From Balanoglossus misakiensis (lineage: Eukaryota; Hemichordata): 64,000 nucleotides of DNA. Below are positions 62,739-64,000 of the stretch, one piece after another (within the stretch, counting starts at the first letter, position 1; each line of letters begins with the position of its first letter). The notes under the pieces were generated by a model that was not told where the DNA came from, did no database searches, and saw only the letters and a program-made list of their open reading frames with translations. The stretch covers positions 5,828,001-5,892,000 of the forward strand of contig CM082593.2 in the NCBI GenBank assembly GCA_040954595.2, in the 5' to 3' direction. A program made the position numbers and the translations under genes.

Positions 62739-63934
62739 TTACATGTCTTTCTTCTCTTCCACCACTAAATTCATGCCATTGTTGAAGACTTCTTTGGCAC
62801 ATCGTCGTGGAAACCACCCTCGGATTCTGAGCCGACTCTCTCCGTCGTTGTCGATGACCTTGTCACCATACAGCCAATACCTGTCAGATTGAAATCAGTC
62901 AAATATTAACTACTTTAAATTGCAGAATTTACACCACAGAAGCCTGTTTTTTATAAGCTGATCTCATCATAATCTGTTGTTTTCAGACTCCTTTTGGATA
63001 CACATGTATATTTCTCTTTGTTTACCGGTATCTTTTGCTTGACTTACTTTTTCCATCTAGTAACCAGTATTTTGTCTCCTTTCTTCAGAGGTATTCTGGG
63101 TTCATCTGTGCATGGGACACTCACACACGTATAAAATCCCTTGGTAATGGGGAAGACATAGCCACTGTAGTTTTCAAACGCTGTCAACTCCATCTGAGGG
63201 GGGGGGGGGGAAATTATGAAGTTTATTGTCGTGATTGAGGATCATGTTACTATTTGACAACGTGCAAAATTATTATATACATGTGCTATAGGTAAACAGT
63301 CGCCTCTCAGCTGGTGTATTGTGATGTGGGACGTTTCAGGTGCTCTAACCTTTGGGGGCAGTGCTTTGCATTATCGCACTGATAGTTTGACTTACCGTTC
63401 TGTTTCGTTTCTCTTCTTTCTGTACCAACTGTTCAACCTGTAATGCGAAAAACAAAAATGCGTTACGTTGCCAGTGCTACGACACTTCCAAAACTTTATG
63501 ACACGGTTGTCAGAGTTCAAGAACTGAACACACTGTCGCAAGAAAGATATCTCACTCACTGTTAGTGTGTACTGGTGGCATCCCTCAACTACCGGCCATG
63601 TGATGCCATCACCGCGAGGACAAGCCTCCCAAGTGAAGATTTCTTTCAGGTTCTGTTTCCAGCCCAAGTGGTAGGGATAAACAAACTCATCTTCCCTGGG
63701 TCTATCAGCCTGCAATCAATATAGCAACAGAAACACACATCAGAAATACTTCCAAAATTGAGCAAATACATGGTGGTGAAATGGTTAAAAGGAATGAAAT
63801 TTAACAAATTAAGTTGAATGCCATTTAAACCTAATATACACTTTACACAATTCAAGTATAATTTCTTTGAAATGACTTACTTTTTCAATAATCCAAGTTT
63901 CAATACCTGTTTCATTCTTCCATATACTTCTGAC
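62739..63934 (-). CDS. ZDHHC6: ZDHHC6 palmitoyltransferase, C-terminal part (last five exons)
   Basis: Minus-strand exons in coding order: 63934-63881, 63709-63560, 63437-63396, 63193-63048, 62880-62739; 177 codons plus stop, all GT-AG. The visible part covers the segment after the DHHC catalytic core, which lies beyond the right edge: SIWKNETGIETWI, then EGCHQYTLTVEQL, then an SH3-like domain with FENYSGY, PCTDEPRIPLKKGD, YWLYGDK and RIRGWFPRRC. These follow human ZDHHC6 block by block. The protein ends EEKKDM, so Lys at -3 and -4 form a KKXX ER-retrieval signal like the KKNR end of the human enzyme. ZDHHC6 S-acylates ER proteins, including calnexin. The acceptor of the fourth visible exon uses a 13-nt C tract. 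The N-terminal membrane segments and the DHHC motif are not in the window. Confidence 0.92.
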
Positions 63935-64000
63935 CTGTGTTGGGAAAAGTTGGACTTTGATCAAGGTTTAGTACAGCTATTGGCGATAGCAACCACTCTA

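Noticed and set aside
1-64000. CRISPR arrays, bacterial operons, prophage or retroviral genes
   Set aside because: No spaced identical repeats, no prokaryotic gene packing, no reverse transcriptase, integrase or capsid-like frames were seen.

Overview
The window is nuclear DNA of an invertebrate animal. Five protein-coding genes or gene parts have GT-AG introns, mostly of 150-800 bp. There are AATAAA-type poly(A) signals, long G/C and T homopolymers, several short inverted-repeat transposons (MITEs), and animal-specific families (an hnRNP D/AB-like first exon, two TASOR/TEX15-type DUF3715 proteins, ZDHHC6, and a flagellar-looking EF-hand protein). I cannot resolve the phylum. A marine lophotrochozoan or a non-vertebrate deuterostome fits best.

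Layout. Positions 1-27208 show no exon I can defend. They hold simple repeats, hairpins and scattered transcription-factor-like motifs. Positions 27209-27462 (minus) are the first coding exon of an hnRNP D/AB-type RNA-binding protein; no RRM exon was recognised to its left, so the rest probably lies beyond the window edge across a first intron of more than 27 kb. Positions 29142-36805 (plus) are a complete 14-coding-exon gene for a 927-residue protein built of eight paired EF-hand-like modules, with an RFX X-box at its promoter, pointing to a cilium/flagellum role. Positions 40760-52135 and 54023-59915 (plus) are two tandem paralogues, each with the same four-exon plan: a split N-terminal DUF3715 (TASOR/TEX15 pseudo-PARP) domain followed by one giant exon (7.9 kb and 4.6 kb) coding a charged, mostly disordered nuclear-type tail. 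Positions 62739-63934 (minus) are the last five exons of ZDHHC6, an ER palmitoyltransferase, ending in a KKXX ER-retrieval signal.

How the parts relate. The genes do not form a pathway as a set. The notable unit is the DUF3715 tandem pair. Relatives in vertebrates (TASOR/TASOR2 in the HUSH complex, TEX15 in germline piRNA-directed silencing) silence transposons, so this locus may encode two diverged silencing scaffolds. The same locus carries MITEs: a foldback element with TTAGGG-rich arms and a perfect 8-bp target duplication sits inside intron 1 of the second paralogue, and a second copy with its own 8-bp duplication lies at 28.0 kb. Four further short elements of three other families are described.

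Limits. Exon borders were read by eye from splice consensus, reading frame and family resemblance. No alignment or search was run, and transcript starts and ends are inferred.
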